Below are positions 19,750 to 27,747 of a stretch of DNA of 64,000 nt, piece by piece. Position 1 is the stretch's first letter. Each line of letters opens with the position of its first letter. Under the pieces are notes generated by a model, which was not told the origin of the DNA, made no database searches, and saw nothing but the letters and a program-made list of their open reading frames with translations. This DNA is from Blastopirellula marina DSM 3645. Lineage in GTDB: Bacteria; Planctomycetota; Planctomycetia; Pirellulales; Pirellulaceae. The stretch covers positions 482,532 to 546,531 of the forward strand of contig NZ_CH672377.1 of assembly GCF_000153105.1 (NCBI RefSeq). Direction: 5' to 3'. A program made the position numbers and the translations under genes.

Positions 19750-20814
19750 ATGCTGAATCGAATCAACTTCCGCCGTTTGACCGTCGCCGTATTGGCCGTC
19801 GCGTCGCTCGGCGTCATTGCGCATCAAGTCGCCGCCTGCACTCGAGCGGTCTACTTTGGCAAAGACGGCATGGTCGTCACCGGCCGAACGATGGATTGGA
19901 AAGAAGATCTCAAAAGCAACATGTGGATCTTCCCGAGCGGCATGGATCGAGATGGGGGGCTAGGCCCGGCGTCATTCCAGTGGAAGTCGAAATATGGCAG
20001 CGTCGTCTTATCGGCCTACGAAGCGGCGACTTGCGACGGCATGAACGAGCATGGCCTGGTCGTCAATGCGCTCTACTTGGCCGAAAGCGACTATGAAACG
20101 CCGGGGGATACGCGTCCCAGCATGTCGATCGGCGCCTGGTCGCAGTACGTGTTGGATAGTTTTTCCAACGTCGATGAAGCGGTCATGGAATTGCAGAAGG
20201 ATGCATTTCGCGTCGTCGCGCCGACGTTGCCCAATGGCGCCGCCGCCACGATTCATTTTTCGATTTCTGACCCCTCCGGCGATTCTGCGATTTGCGAATA
20301 TCTGGGAGGAAAGCTGGTGATTCACCATGCTCGCGAATTCCAAGTCATGACCAATTCGCCCACCTTCGATCACCAGATCGCCCTGAATGAATATTGGCGA
20401 CAAATCGGCGGCAGCATCATGTTGCCGGGCACCAATCGGGCCGCGGATCGATTTGTGCGGGCCTCGTACTATATCGATGCTTGCGATCAAACGGCCGACG
20501 CGCGTGAAGCGGACGCCGCCGTTTCGAGCGTCATGTGCAACGTGAGCGTTCCGCGCGGCATTAGCACGCCGGATCAGCCCAACATCGCTTCGACGATTTG
20601 GCGTAGCGTTGCGAACCAAAAGGATCGGGTCTACTACTTTGAGCATACGTTCAGCCCCGGCGCCGTCTGGGTCGAACTCAGCCAAATCGACTTCTCGCCG
20701 CGTTCTGGCGTTCGCAAACTGACCCTGGTCGGCGAATATAACTTGGGTGGAAACCAAACGGCCAACTTTAAGAAAGCCGAACCTTTCAAGTTCCTAGCGC
20801 CCGAAATCAAATAA
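19750..20814 (+). CDS. exported linear amide C-N hydrolase (choloylglycine hydrolase family)
   Basis: N-terminal nucleophile amidohydrolase of the penicillin V acylase / bile salt hydrolase family, which cleaves a linear amide bond. The protein has 354 residues with a signal peptide (LTVAVLAVASLGVIAHQVAA) that ends just before Cys30 in AACTRAVYFG. Signal cleavage would therefore expose the catalytic cysteine. Further family motifs are GRTMDWKEDL (catalytic Arg/Asp region), DGMNEHGLVVNALYL and FSISDPSGDSAICEYL. The physiological substrate is unknown. The ATG at 19750 is preferred to a TTG at 19741 on spacing to GAGG. It is a stand-alone gene. Confidence 0.9.
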   Translation: MLNRINFRRLTVAVLAVASLGVIAHQVAACTRAVYFGKDGMVVTGRTMDWKEDLKSNMWIFPSGMDRDGGLGPASFQWKSKYGSVVLSAYEAATCDGMNEHGLVVNALYLAESDYETPGDTRPSMSIGAWSQYVLDSFSNVDEAVMELQKDAFRVVAPTLPNGAAATIHFSISDPSGDSAICEYLGGKLVIHHAREFQVMTNSPTFDHQIALNEYWRQIGGSIMLPGTNRAADRFVRASYYIDACDQTADAREADAAVSSVMCNVSVPRGISTPDQPNIASTIWRSVANQKDRVYYFEHTFSPGAVWVELSQIDFSPRSGVRKLTLVGEYNLGGNQTANFKKAEPFKFLAPEIK

Positions 20815-20836
20815 CCTCTCGAGCGTCTATCCATCA

Positions 20837-20870
20837 AAGCGTCGCCGTTACTTGATAAACGGTGACGCTT
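20837..20870. terminator. hairpin after the amidohydrolase, probable terminator
   Basis: Twelve of 13 bases pair between AAGCGTCGCCGTT and AACGGTGACGCTT around a short loop, 23 bases after the stop codon at 20814. The T-run is missing, so the assignment rests on position and stem strength. Confidence 0.55.
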
Positions 20871-21237
20871 GACAGGCAAGCTTGAAACGGCGCCCTAGGA
20901 CGCCGCGCTGGCGTTCGATTTAACGGTAGCAGAAAGTTCTTCAACGCAATGATCGCCGGTTCTTCACCGGATTTGCTGAGATAAAATCCGCCACGGTCGA
21001 CGAGCACGAATCGCCCATCCAAGAGCGCGACATTCAAACCCACTGGATACGAGAGCGGTTTCCGAGAAGAGCATGGCGCCGAAAATTGGCGCGTGACGCA
21101 GCACTAGCGTTACGGTGTTCGACTTGATGCCGACCCGCATTTCTCGCGTTTGCGCTGCGGGCTACAAAGAGCAGTGGACGCCGGCGACTTCCCCTCGCGC
21201 AACTTCAAAAGGCGCGAGCGCACCCATGTCTGTGGCG
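20871..21237. other. intergenic region without recognised gene
   Basis: About 370 bases between two convergent genes. I find no coding frame with a ribosome-binding site and no RNA gene. Confidence 0.4.
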
Positions 21238-21849
21238 CTAGTCAAAATCGCCGCGATCGACGAGACCTCGCGACGCTTCGGCAGGCGCCGCCGCTGGGGT
21301 TTTCTCGCTCGGTTCGTCGATGTCGGTGCATGTGACGCTCGAAAAGCTGCTTCCAGCGAATTCGGCGGTATCCAGACCCATCTCTTGCGCATACTTCATC
21401 TCTTGCGTGGGATCCTCTTTGATCACACCCAAGAGCGTGGCAAAGTCGAGAAATGAAGAACTAATAAATCGCCCCGGCGCCAACATAATCGACCAGGATC
21501 GCAACGAGCGATTGTAGTTGTCCGAATAGCGTATTGGATTATTCACGAAGCCACCGAGATATCCGACGTCATTTAAATTGGGCCGCGGGACAATAAAGAA
21601 CGCGAATCCCACGTAGATCAGTTCGACCCCGGCGATGATCGCCAGTCGCGGTACGAGCGAAGCGGGAAGGTGCGGCTGGTAAAAGAGCCAGTACCCGGCG
21701 CCTACCATCATGGCCAGTGAGACGATCATTTTGAACGTCACCACAACGCGTGAGCGCTGCGGCACGTGCTCGGTATTGACCTCAATAGCACCGTAGTCGC
21801 TGTACGAACAACTCGAAGCCGAACTGGAAAAGGTGTCAAACATCCACAT
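21238..21849 (-). CDS. two-helix membrane protein, unknown function
   Basis: Hypothetical protein of 203 residues. After a polar serine-rich N-terminus (FDTFSSSASSCSYSDYG) come two membrane helices (VTFKMIVSLAMMVGAGYWLFY and LAIIAGVELIYVGFAFFIV). A soluble middle part (PNLNDVGYLGGFVNNPIRYSD, then LAPGRFISSSFLDFATLLG) and an acidic, alanine-rich tail follow. The start at 21849 has GAGG upstream. A TTG at 21873 would add eight residues. I recognise no family. It is divergent from the small peptide gene at 22099. Confidence 0.55.
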   Translation of the reverse strand: MWMFDTFSSSASSCSYSDYGAIEVNTEHVPQRSRVVVTFKMIVSLAMMVGAGYWLFYQPHLPASLVPRLAIIAGVELIYVGFAFFIVPRPNLNDVGYLGGFVNNPIRYSDNYNRSLRSWSIMLAPGRFISSSFLDFATLLGVIKEDPTQEMKYAQEMGLDTAEFAGSSFSSVTCTDIDEPSEKTPAAAPAEASRGLVDRGDFD

Positions 21850-22098
21850 GAGCTGCGGGCCTCGATCGAACAATCCTGCGGAAGGAGAAGAGTCATTTCA
21901 AACCTAGCATTAGCCGTTAGCGGATCGCGGCGCCCTGCGTAATCCTGGGAGACGCGACGCGAAATCAACGACGTTTTATACGGGTTATGGCGATTTTCAG
22001 GAGAACCGGGCCGTAATTTTTTTATAGCCAAACGGGTGGTGAATTTTCTATAATAGAAGTAGAGACGTCTCAATCGATCTTCAATTGGGAGCCAAATC

Positions 22099-22215
22099 AT
22101 GTATGCCAGAACGCGGATTCAACGAACTCGAGAAGCGGTAAAGTGGGCCTTTCTCCTCGCGGCCGCCGGCATGATGATGGCGATCGCGTGGCAAGTGGTC
22201 GGCGGCGGCTGGTGA
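22099..22215 (+). CDS. 38-residue single-pass membrane peptide
   Basis: Short gene encoding 38 residues. A basic N-terminus (MYARTRIQRTREAVK) is followed by one hydrophobic helix (WAFLLAAAGMMMAIAW) and the tail QVVGGGW. Support comes from a GGGAG ribosome-binding site seven bases before the ATG, a TATAAT-like -10 sequence at 22049-22054, and the positive-inside arrangement expected of a small inner-membrane protein. I know no homologue. Small basic membrane peptides often modulate a larger membrane partner, but none is indicated here. Confidence 0.5.
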   Translation: MYARTRIQRTREAVKWAFLLAAAGMMMAIAWQVVGGGW

Positions 22216-22415
22216 CTTTGCGCCCCGTCATTGCGTCTACCAGGTCGGGTCAAGCCTGAGCGCAGCTTCCATCGCGGGCTAGCGCCGGTTTTGCCGTAGT
22301 CTCCGCGATTTGCAACTGGCGCCGACGACAAAATCTGGACGTGCGGGGTCTCCACATTTTTGGTGGAAGCGTTAGAGTTGCGGTAGGAACTTCGTCCGCA
22401 ACTAAAGAATTTGGC

Positions 22416-23321
22416 ATGACGCGTCCCATCGCATTTCATACCGGCAAATGGATCCCGCTCTCCGAACTCTCCGTCCCGATCGACGACCTTGGGTTTGTCA
22501 TGGGGACGACAATCGTCGAACAGCTGCGCACCTTTGCCGGCAAGGTATTTCGGCTCGAGCAACATTTGGCGCGACTTCGCGACAGTCTGACGATTTTGGG
22601 ACTTGAGATCCCTTATTCTGACGCCGACTTGTCCCAAGTGGTCCAAGAGATCGTCGCCCACAATCATCCGCTGCTGGCTGCCGGCGATGATCTGGGAGTG
22701 GCGATGTTCATCACTCCGGGAAGTATGGATCACCCGCGAGAATCCCCCATGGTTTGCGTGCACACGCGCCCGGTCGCCTTTGGCGGGTTCGCCAGCAAAT
22801 TTGCCGCCGGTCAGGCGTTGGTGGTCCCGCCAACTCGGCAGACGCCGGTCGAATGTTGGCCGCGACAACTAAAAGTCCGCTCGCGGGTTCACTATTACCT
22901 GGCCGATCTCGAAGCGCAGAAAATCGAAGCGAAGTCGCGTGCCGTCTTGCTTGATTTAGAAGGCTACGTCATGGAGGCGACGACCGCCAATCTGGTCGTT
23001 CACTTCGCCGGAGAAGGACTCGTTGCGCCCCCGCGTGAGCTGGTCTTGTCCGGGATTAGTATCGCCGCCTTAGAAGACTACGCGCGGCGACTGGGGATCG
23101 ACTATAGCCAGCGGCGGATGACGCCGGATGACGTGGCGCAAGCGGACGAGATCTTGCTGACGAGCACGTCTCCGTGCGTGCTTCCCTGTCATCGCTGGAA
23201 CGGGCGGCAGGTCGGCGGCGGCAAGCCGGGTCCGGTCTTTGAGCGTCTGATTTCGGCCTGGAGCGAATCGGTCGGACTCGACATTCGGGGGCAAGCTGCC
23301 CGATTTGCACAAAGAGACTGA
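22416..23321 (+). CDS. class IV PLP-dependent aminotransferase
   Basis: Fold-type IV aminotransferase or lyase of 301 residues, the group holding branched-chain and D-amino acid aminotransferases and aminodeoxychorismate lyase. Lys153 in RQLKVRSRVHYYLADLEA is the expected Schiff-base lysine. VMEATTANLVV supplies the cofactor-binding Glu/Asn segment, and VLSGISIAALEDYARRLGI is the usual phosphate-binding region. The N-terminal PIDDLGFVMGTTIVEQLRTF matches the family start, which supports ATG 22416. The substrate cannot be decided from sequence. It lies just before prfB, about 110 bases apart. Confidence 0.88.
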   Translation: MTRPIAFHTGKWIPLSELSVPIDDLGFVMGTTIVEQLRTFAGKVFRLEQHLARLRDSLTILGLEIPYSDADLSQVVQEIVAHNHPLLAAGDDLGVAMFITPGSMDHPRESPMVCVHTRPVAFGGFASKFAAGQALVVPPTRQTPVECWPRQLKVRSRVHYYLADLEAQKIEAKSRAVLLDLEGYVMEATTANLVVHFAGEGLVAPPRELVLSGISIAALEDYARRLGIDYSQRRMTPDDVAQADEILLTSTSPCVLPCHRWNGRQVGGGKPGPVFERLISAWSESVGLDIRGQAARFAQRD

Positions 23322-23429
23322 CATTGCCGATAATTCCACGTCGCAAATGGTCCTCGTCGTCCGTCGCGTCGGCGAGTACAATGCGGTGTTCTGATATCCC
23401 TCTTTTGTCCTCTTGGGCGAACCGAAACG

Positions 23430-24543
23430 ATGGACCGCGATACGATCGACCGTGCCGAAACGATACGTCAACGTTTGACGCAGCTTCAGGACAGTCTTTG
23501 ACTACGCCGCCAAAAAAAAGACGCTTGCGGCCACCGAAGCGAAAATGGTCGCGCCCGACTTTTGGGATAATCAAGAGATCGCACAAACCGTCGTCGGCCA
23601 GTTGAAATCGCTGAAGTCGATCCTGGAACCGCTCGAAGCCTGCGCCGCCGCCGTTGGCGATCTTGACGCGATGCTAGAGATGGCGGAAGAGGATGACTCG
23701 TTCGACGCCGAAGCGAAAGCTGAAGTCGCGCGACTCGAAGCGGAGTTGGATCAGCTCGAACTCAAGGCGCTGCTCAACGGACAGCATGACGCCTGCGGCG
23801 CGCTGGTGTCGATTCATGCGCGTGATGGCGGAACTGACGCCAACGACTGGGCCGAAATGTTGTTACGGATGTATTCGCACTGGGCCGCCGAGCACGACTA
23901 TACCGTCGAATTAATCGACCGCGCCGACAACGAAGAAGCCGGCATCAACAGCGCCACCTTCGCCGTTCGCGGCGTCATGGCCTACGGCTACCTAAAAGGG
24001 GAGAGCGGCATGCATCGCTTGGTGCGGATCAGCCCGTTCAACTCGGAAGGGAAACGCCAAACTAGCTTTGCGGCGGTCGACGTGTCGCCCGAGATTCCCG
24101 ACAGTGAAGAAGTCGAGATCGACGAAGAAGATGTCCGCATCGACACCTACCGGGCCAGCGGCGCCGGCGGACAACATGTCAACAAGACGGATAGCGCGAT
24201 TCGCCTAACGCATCTTCCGACCGGTGTCGTCGTCCAGTGCCAGAACGAACGAAGCCAGCACAAAAACCGCGCCCAGGCCTGGAAGATGTTGCGTTCGCGG
24301 ATTGCACGGATTGAAGAAGAGCGACGCGAAGCGGAAGAAGCGGCTCGTTACAAAACGCAGGCCAAGGTCGGCTTCGGTTCGCAAATCCGCAATTACTTTC
24401 TGCATCCCGATCAACGGGTGAAGGACGCGCGGACCGGGCACTATGTCGGTAGTTTCCACGCGGTGATGGATGGAGATATTCAAGGCTTTCTCGACGCTTA
24501 CCTGCGTTGGCGCGTCGGCCAAGGGGATCAAGAAGGGAAATAG
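23430..24543 (+). CDS. prfB: peptide chain release factor 2 (programmed +1 frameshift)
   Basis: RF2 recognises UGA and UAA stop codons and triggers peptide release. The reading frame from ATG 23430 gives 23 codons (MDRDTIDRAETIRQRLTQLQ...) and stops at TGA 23499-23501 within CTTTGAC. It continues after a +1 shift as DYAAKKKTLAATEAKMVAPDFW, giving about 370 residues, the normal RF2 size. Motifs are SPF (RISPFNSEGKRQTSF), which contacts the UGA/UAA stop, and the catalytic GGQ in GAGGQHVNKTDSA. The shift is autoregulatory in the known family: low RF2 slows termination at the in-frame UGA and favours shifting. A gene finder that ignores the shift would start at about 23545 and lose the N-terminus. 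Confidence 0.95.
23496..23502 (+). promoter_or_regulatory. prfB: RF2 recoding site CTTTGAC
   Basis: The canonical RF2 shift heptamer CUU-UGA-C, with an AGGA six bases upstream that could act as the internal Shine-Dalgarno stimulator (weaker than the AGGGGG of Escherichia coli). The zero frame ends at this UGA, and the +1 frame runs open to 24543. Confidence 0.93.
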
Positions 24544-24551
24544 TTTCGATC

Positions 24552-25136
24552 ATGTCCAGTGAGAGTGACATCCAATTTGTTGACGCGATCGATTCAAACG
24601 GTCGCGGCCTCTTCGTCAGTTTTCCGCGGCGCGGCGACCGGTTTGGTCATGTCGTCTCGGTCGTTTCGGGCGACGACATCCTCCCTTGCCTGGTTTCGTT
24701 GGAAGGGGACGACGCGGAAGAATGGCCTGACAGTCCGCCGATTCAGCAATTGAGCGTCGAACAACGTCCGGCCGGCGCAGTCGCGCTTGGCGTTGGACAG
24801 GCCGGCAAAAGCCACTGGTCGGTCACGGTCGAGACGTTCGCCGCTGATCGCCGTATCGAGTTTCATGTCGCTTGTCGCATGAAGGCGCATCCAGCGCAAA
24901 TCAGCAGTCGTTACGCCAGCCTGCTTGACGCCGCCGTCGAACCCAATCACGTCGACGCCTACACGTGGAGTTGGTCCGCCGGCGACATGCGACTTCTGGT
25001 GCGCCAATCGCTGTTTGATCACTATCCGGCGCCGGAATTTCCGGCAACATCATCCGGGTTTGAGATCAACGCCGCTGTCGATCAAATGCCGTTTCCAAAG
25101 ACGATCGAGTGGCGCTACTCATTTCAACTTGCGTAA
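24552..25136 (+). CDS. hypothetical protein downstream of prfB
   Basis: Protein of 194 residues with no signal peptide or membrane segment. It is rich in beta-type segments (SNGRGLFVSFPRRGDRFGHV, WSVTVETFAADRRIEFHVAC, VDAYTWSWSAGDMRLLVRQ). It begins eight bases after the prfB stop and is probably co-transcribed with it. I do not recognise a family. Its 3' end overlaps the convergent response regulator by 13 bases. Confidence 0.6.
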   Translation: MSSESDIQFVDAIDSNGRGLFVSFPRRGDRFGHVVSVVSGDDILPCLVSLEGDDAEEWPDSPPIQQLSVEQRPAGAVALGVGQAGKSHWSVTVETFAADRRIEFHVACRMKAHPAQISSRYASLLDAAVEPNHVDAYTWSWSAGDMRLLVRQSLFDHYPAPEFPATSSGFEINAAVDQMPFPKTIEWRYSFQLA

Positions 25137-25591
25137 AGCGAGTAGTATCCCCGTGAGACGGTCAGATGACCGGAAATCTCAAGATCCCGCAATTGCTGTT
25201 CGAGGTATTGAACGCGCTGCGCTTCGGCCGTGCGAGCCAACAGCTCTTCTTTTTTGACCGGCTTCGAGAGAAAATCGTTCGCGCCGGCGTGCAGGGCGAG
25301 CTCCACCGCGACAGAACTTTGATGCGCCGACACCATCATAATGAACGGCCGTCGATCTTGTTGAACGTAGCGGATATGCCGAACAAAATCGACTCCCGCC
25401 GCATCTGGTAATTCCCAATCGCAGAAGACGAGATCAGGTTCAAACTCGTCAAACAACATCAACGCTTCCTTGCAGTTCGACGCGGTGCGCGTTTCGAATC
25501 CGGCATCGTTGAGAATTTCGGTCAGCAAAAATCGCATGAGACGATCGTCATCGACAACCATGATGCGTACGGACAGTTTTGTTGTATCCAA
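25124..25591 (-). CDS. single-domain response regulator
   Basis: Receiver-domain protein of about 155 residues with no DNA-binding output. The acidic pocket VVDDDR, the phosphoacceptor Asp in LVFCDWELPDAAG, Ser/Thr in MMVSAHQSS and Lys in FLSKPVKKEELLAR are all present. A short C-terminal coiled segment (AEAQRVQYLEQQLRDLEI) follows. It probably acts by protein-protein contact or as a phosphate relay. TTG 25591 has GAGAG eight bases upstream; a GTG at 25606 is the alternative start. It has no partner kinase next to it. Confidence 0.85.
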   Translation of the reverse strand: MDTTKLSVRIMVVDDDRLMRFLLTEILNDAGFETRTASNCKEALMLFDEFEPDLVFCDWELPDAAGVDFVRHIRYVQQDRRPFIMMVSAHQSSVAVELALHAGANDFLSKPVKKEELLARTAEAQRVQYLEQQLRDLEISGHLTVSRGYYSLYAS

Positions 25592-25606
25592 GAAAATTAC
25601 TCTCAC

Positions 25607-26006
25607 TTGAGCGACACGTCAAAGTGGACGACTACGACGGTTCAGAGATGCTGCCTCATCGCCGCGAACCTTTAGGTTTATAGGCCGATTTTCGGCAGCC
25701 AGCCTCTACTCTTGGGGGGAATGAAGGTCGCATTGTTAAAGAATTTCCCTTGCTTCCCATTACTTGTAACGGTCGTAGCGAAGATAAGGAATTACGCGAA
25801 GTTTTCGTTCCAGCGACTCCACATTTCCAGCTGACCTGCGCTTTATAGCGAGTATTCGGCCTATGCCTGCGGCGCCTAGTCGGGACGTTCTGATCCGATC
25901 GATTTGAGTGAATGCACGTCGCGAAACAAGTCGATGCTTACGACCACTGGGTCAATGCGTCGGCGGAGTCCGACGCGCTACGGGCACTCCCCCGAACGGA
26001 ATCAAG
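25607..26006. other. intergenic region without recognised gene
   Basis: Divergent gap between the response regulator and the lipoprotein. It must hold both promoters, but I cannot point to convincing -35/-10 or -24/-12 pairs. The frame of the next gene is open from 25908, but the lipoprotein signal begins at 26007. Confidence 0.4.
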
Positions 26007-27737
26007 ATGGATCGCAGACACCCAATATGGATGGGACCAACGGCATTTGCCGCCGCAACGCTCGCCGCGTTTGCGGGGTGCTCTGACGCGCCGGTCGCCT
26101 CGACGGCTGCTCGCCTTTCGCAAGAGAATACGATCGAAACGCCGCGCCGATTTCAGCTTCCGGCCGACGTACGCCCCGTGGCGCTCGAAATCTCGTCGAC
26201 CGAAGAGGAAACGATCGAGAATCCCTATCTGTTGACGCAGTTGCCAACTCCATTCGCATCGTCCGTGATTGGACTTCCTCCATTGCCCGAAGCGGCTGAC
26301 GTCGAGGAAGTCGCCGAGCCGGCGCCTGTTCCTGCGGCGCCCCGATATATGCCGCTGATCGAAGCGCAGCCACAAACCGCCCCCCAGCCGGTTGCAATTC
26401 CAGCGCCCCGTTTAGAGGAGCCAGAATCCTCATTTTCGCTACAAGGACCGCAAAACTCAGGATCCTCCCCCGCACCGCGACAGACAACTCCCCGCATGGA
26501 GCCGTCCCAGATCGAAGACTCGCGCTGGAGCCAAAATCCAGAGCCGACGCCGGCGACGCGAACGCCGGAAGTCGCTCAGGACGAGCTCGATCTTTTCCCG
26601 CTGCAGCCGGGCGCTCCCAGTCAGCCGCAGCCGCCCCACGAGATGCGCTCGCTCCCCGAAATGTCGCCGCCGCCGGAACTTTCGTCGCAACCGCCGGTCT
26701 TCATGCCGCGTCTTGAAGCGAAGGTGGAAGCACAACCGCAGCATTTGCCCCCTCCGCAAGCGGCGCCGCTCGTTCAATCTGCGCCGGTCCTTTCAGAGCC
26801 GGCCCCGTCGCCGCGGATTGCGATTCCGTCGCGAGCGTTTAACGGAGTTCCGCAGACGCAACGCAATACCATGCTGGATCAACATGCGATGACCGCGGTT
26901 CGCGGTCGAGCGCAGTCGTTGGTCGAACATGGGTTTTCGCTCGCTCAACGCGGCGCCTTTTTCTCGGCCCGCGCCGAACTCATACAAGCGCTCCGTCTGC
27001 TGACGCAAACACTCGATACCGAACGGCATACGCATCAACACAGCGATGCGTTGGCGGAAGGCTTGCTCGCGCTCGACGAAGCGAGCGACTTTGTGCCCGA
27101 GGGATCGCAGTTGGAAGCGAACCTCAACTTGAAGCTCTTAATTCAATCGCATCGCACGCCGATTTTGAAGAATGTTGACGCCAGCCAACTCACGCCGTTG
27201 GTCGCCGCGCAGCAATACTTCTCGCATGCTCAGGATCGCCTGGCGATGGCCTGCGGCGGAGTTCCTGAAGCGTCCGCCGCGTTGTACGGACTCGCCAAAT
27301 TGCAGCCCTTTTTGAAAACAGGCGGCGGTGACAAAGCGCTGATCGGCCCTCGCTCAATCGCATTGCACCAATCGGCGTTCCTTGCCGATCCGCAAAACAT
27401 CATGGCCGCCAACGAATTAGGCGTGATGCTGGCCCGCTATGGTCAGTTGACCGACGCCAAACAAGTGTTCGTCAGCGGGTTGCGTCAAAATTCGCTGGCG
27501 GAAACCTGGAACAATCTCGCCAAAGTGCATGAGATGCTGGGCGAAGATGATTTGGCCAAGTTAGCTCGTCAAGAAGCGCAATTTGCCATCGCCAACGGCG
27601 TCGTCGCCCCCAAAAGCAATTTTGTCCGCTGGATTTCTCCCGAAGCGTTCGCTGCCCAGCATCGCGTCGACGCGACTGCGATCGGTCCGCAGCGTCCTGA
27701 CGTCAGTCGTCAACCGCAACCTTCTCAGCAACGTTAA
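26007..27737 (+). CDS. proline-rich lipoprotein with TPR-like C-terminus
   Basis: Exported protein of 576 residues. The signal peptide MDRRHPIWMGPTAFAAATLA ends in a lipobox (AAFAGC). Residues about 90-300 are a long Pro/Gln/Glu-rich, probably disordered spacer (many PQPP, PAPR and PPPE units). The C-terminal 250 residues are helical with tetratricopeptide-like repeats (HGFSLAQRGAFFSARAELIQ, NELGVMLARYGQLTDAKQVF, WNNLAKVHEMLGEDDLAKLA). The polysaccharide export gene begins ten bases after its stop, which suggests a joint role in surface polysaccharide or envelope assembly. A longer frame from 25908 exists but would destroy the signal peptide. Confidence 0.75.
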   Translation: MDRRHPIWMGPTAFAAATLAAFAGCSDAPVASTAARLSQENTIETPRRFQLPADVRPVALEISSTEEETIENPYLLTQLPTPFASSVIGLPPLPEAADVEEVAEPAPVPAAPRYMPLIEAQPQTAPQPVAIPAPRLEEPESSFSLQGPQNSGSSPAPRQTTPRMEPSQIEDSRWSQNPEPTPATRTPEVAQDELDLFPLQPGAPSQPQPPHEMRSLPEMSPPPELSSQPPVFMPRLEAKVEAQPQHLPPPQAAPLVQSAPVLSEPAPSPRIAIPSRAFNGVPQTQRNTMLDQHAMTAVRGRAQSLVEHGFSLAQRGAFFSARAELIQALRLLTQTLDTERHTHQHSDALAEGLLALDEASDFVPEGSQLEANLNLKLLIQSHRTPILKNVDASQLTPLVAAQQYFSHAQDRLAMACGGVPEASAALYGLAKLQPFLKTGGGDKALIGPRSIALHQSAFLADPQNIMAANELGVMLARYGQLTDAKQVFVSGLRQNSLAETWNNLAKVHEMLGEDDLAKLARQEAQFAIANGVVAPKSNFVRWISPEAFAAQHRVDATAIGPQRPDVSRQPQPSQQR

Positions 27738-27747
27738 GTCGTACGGC

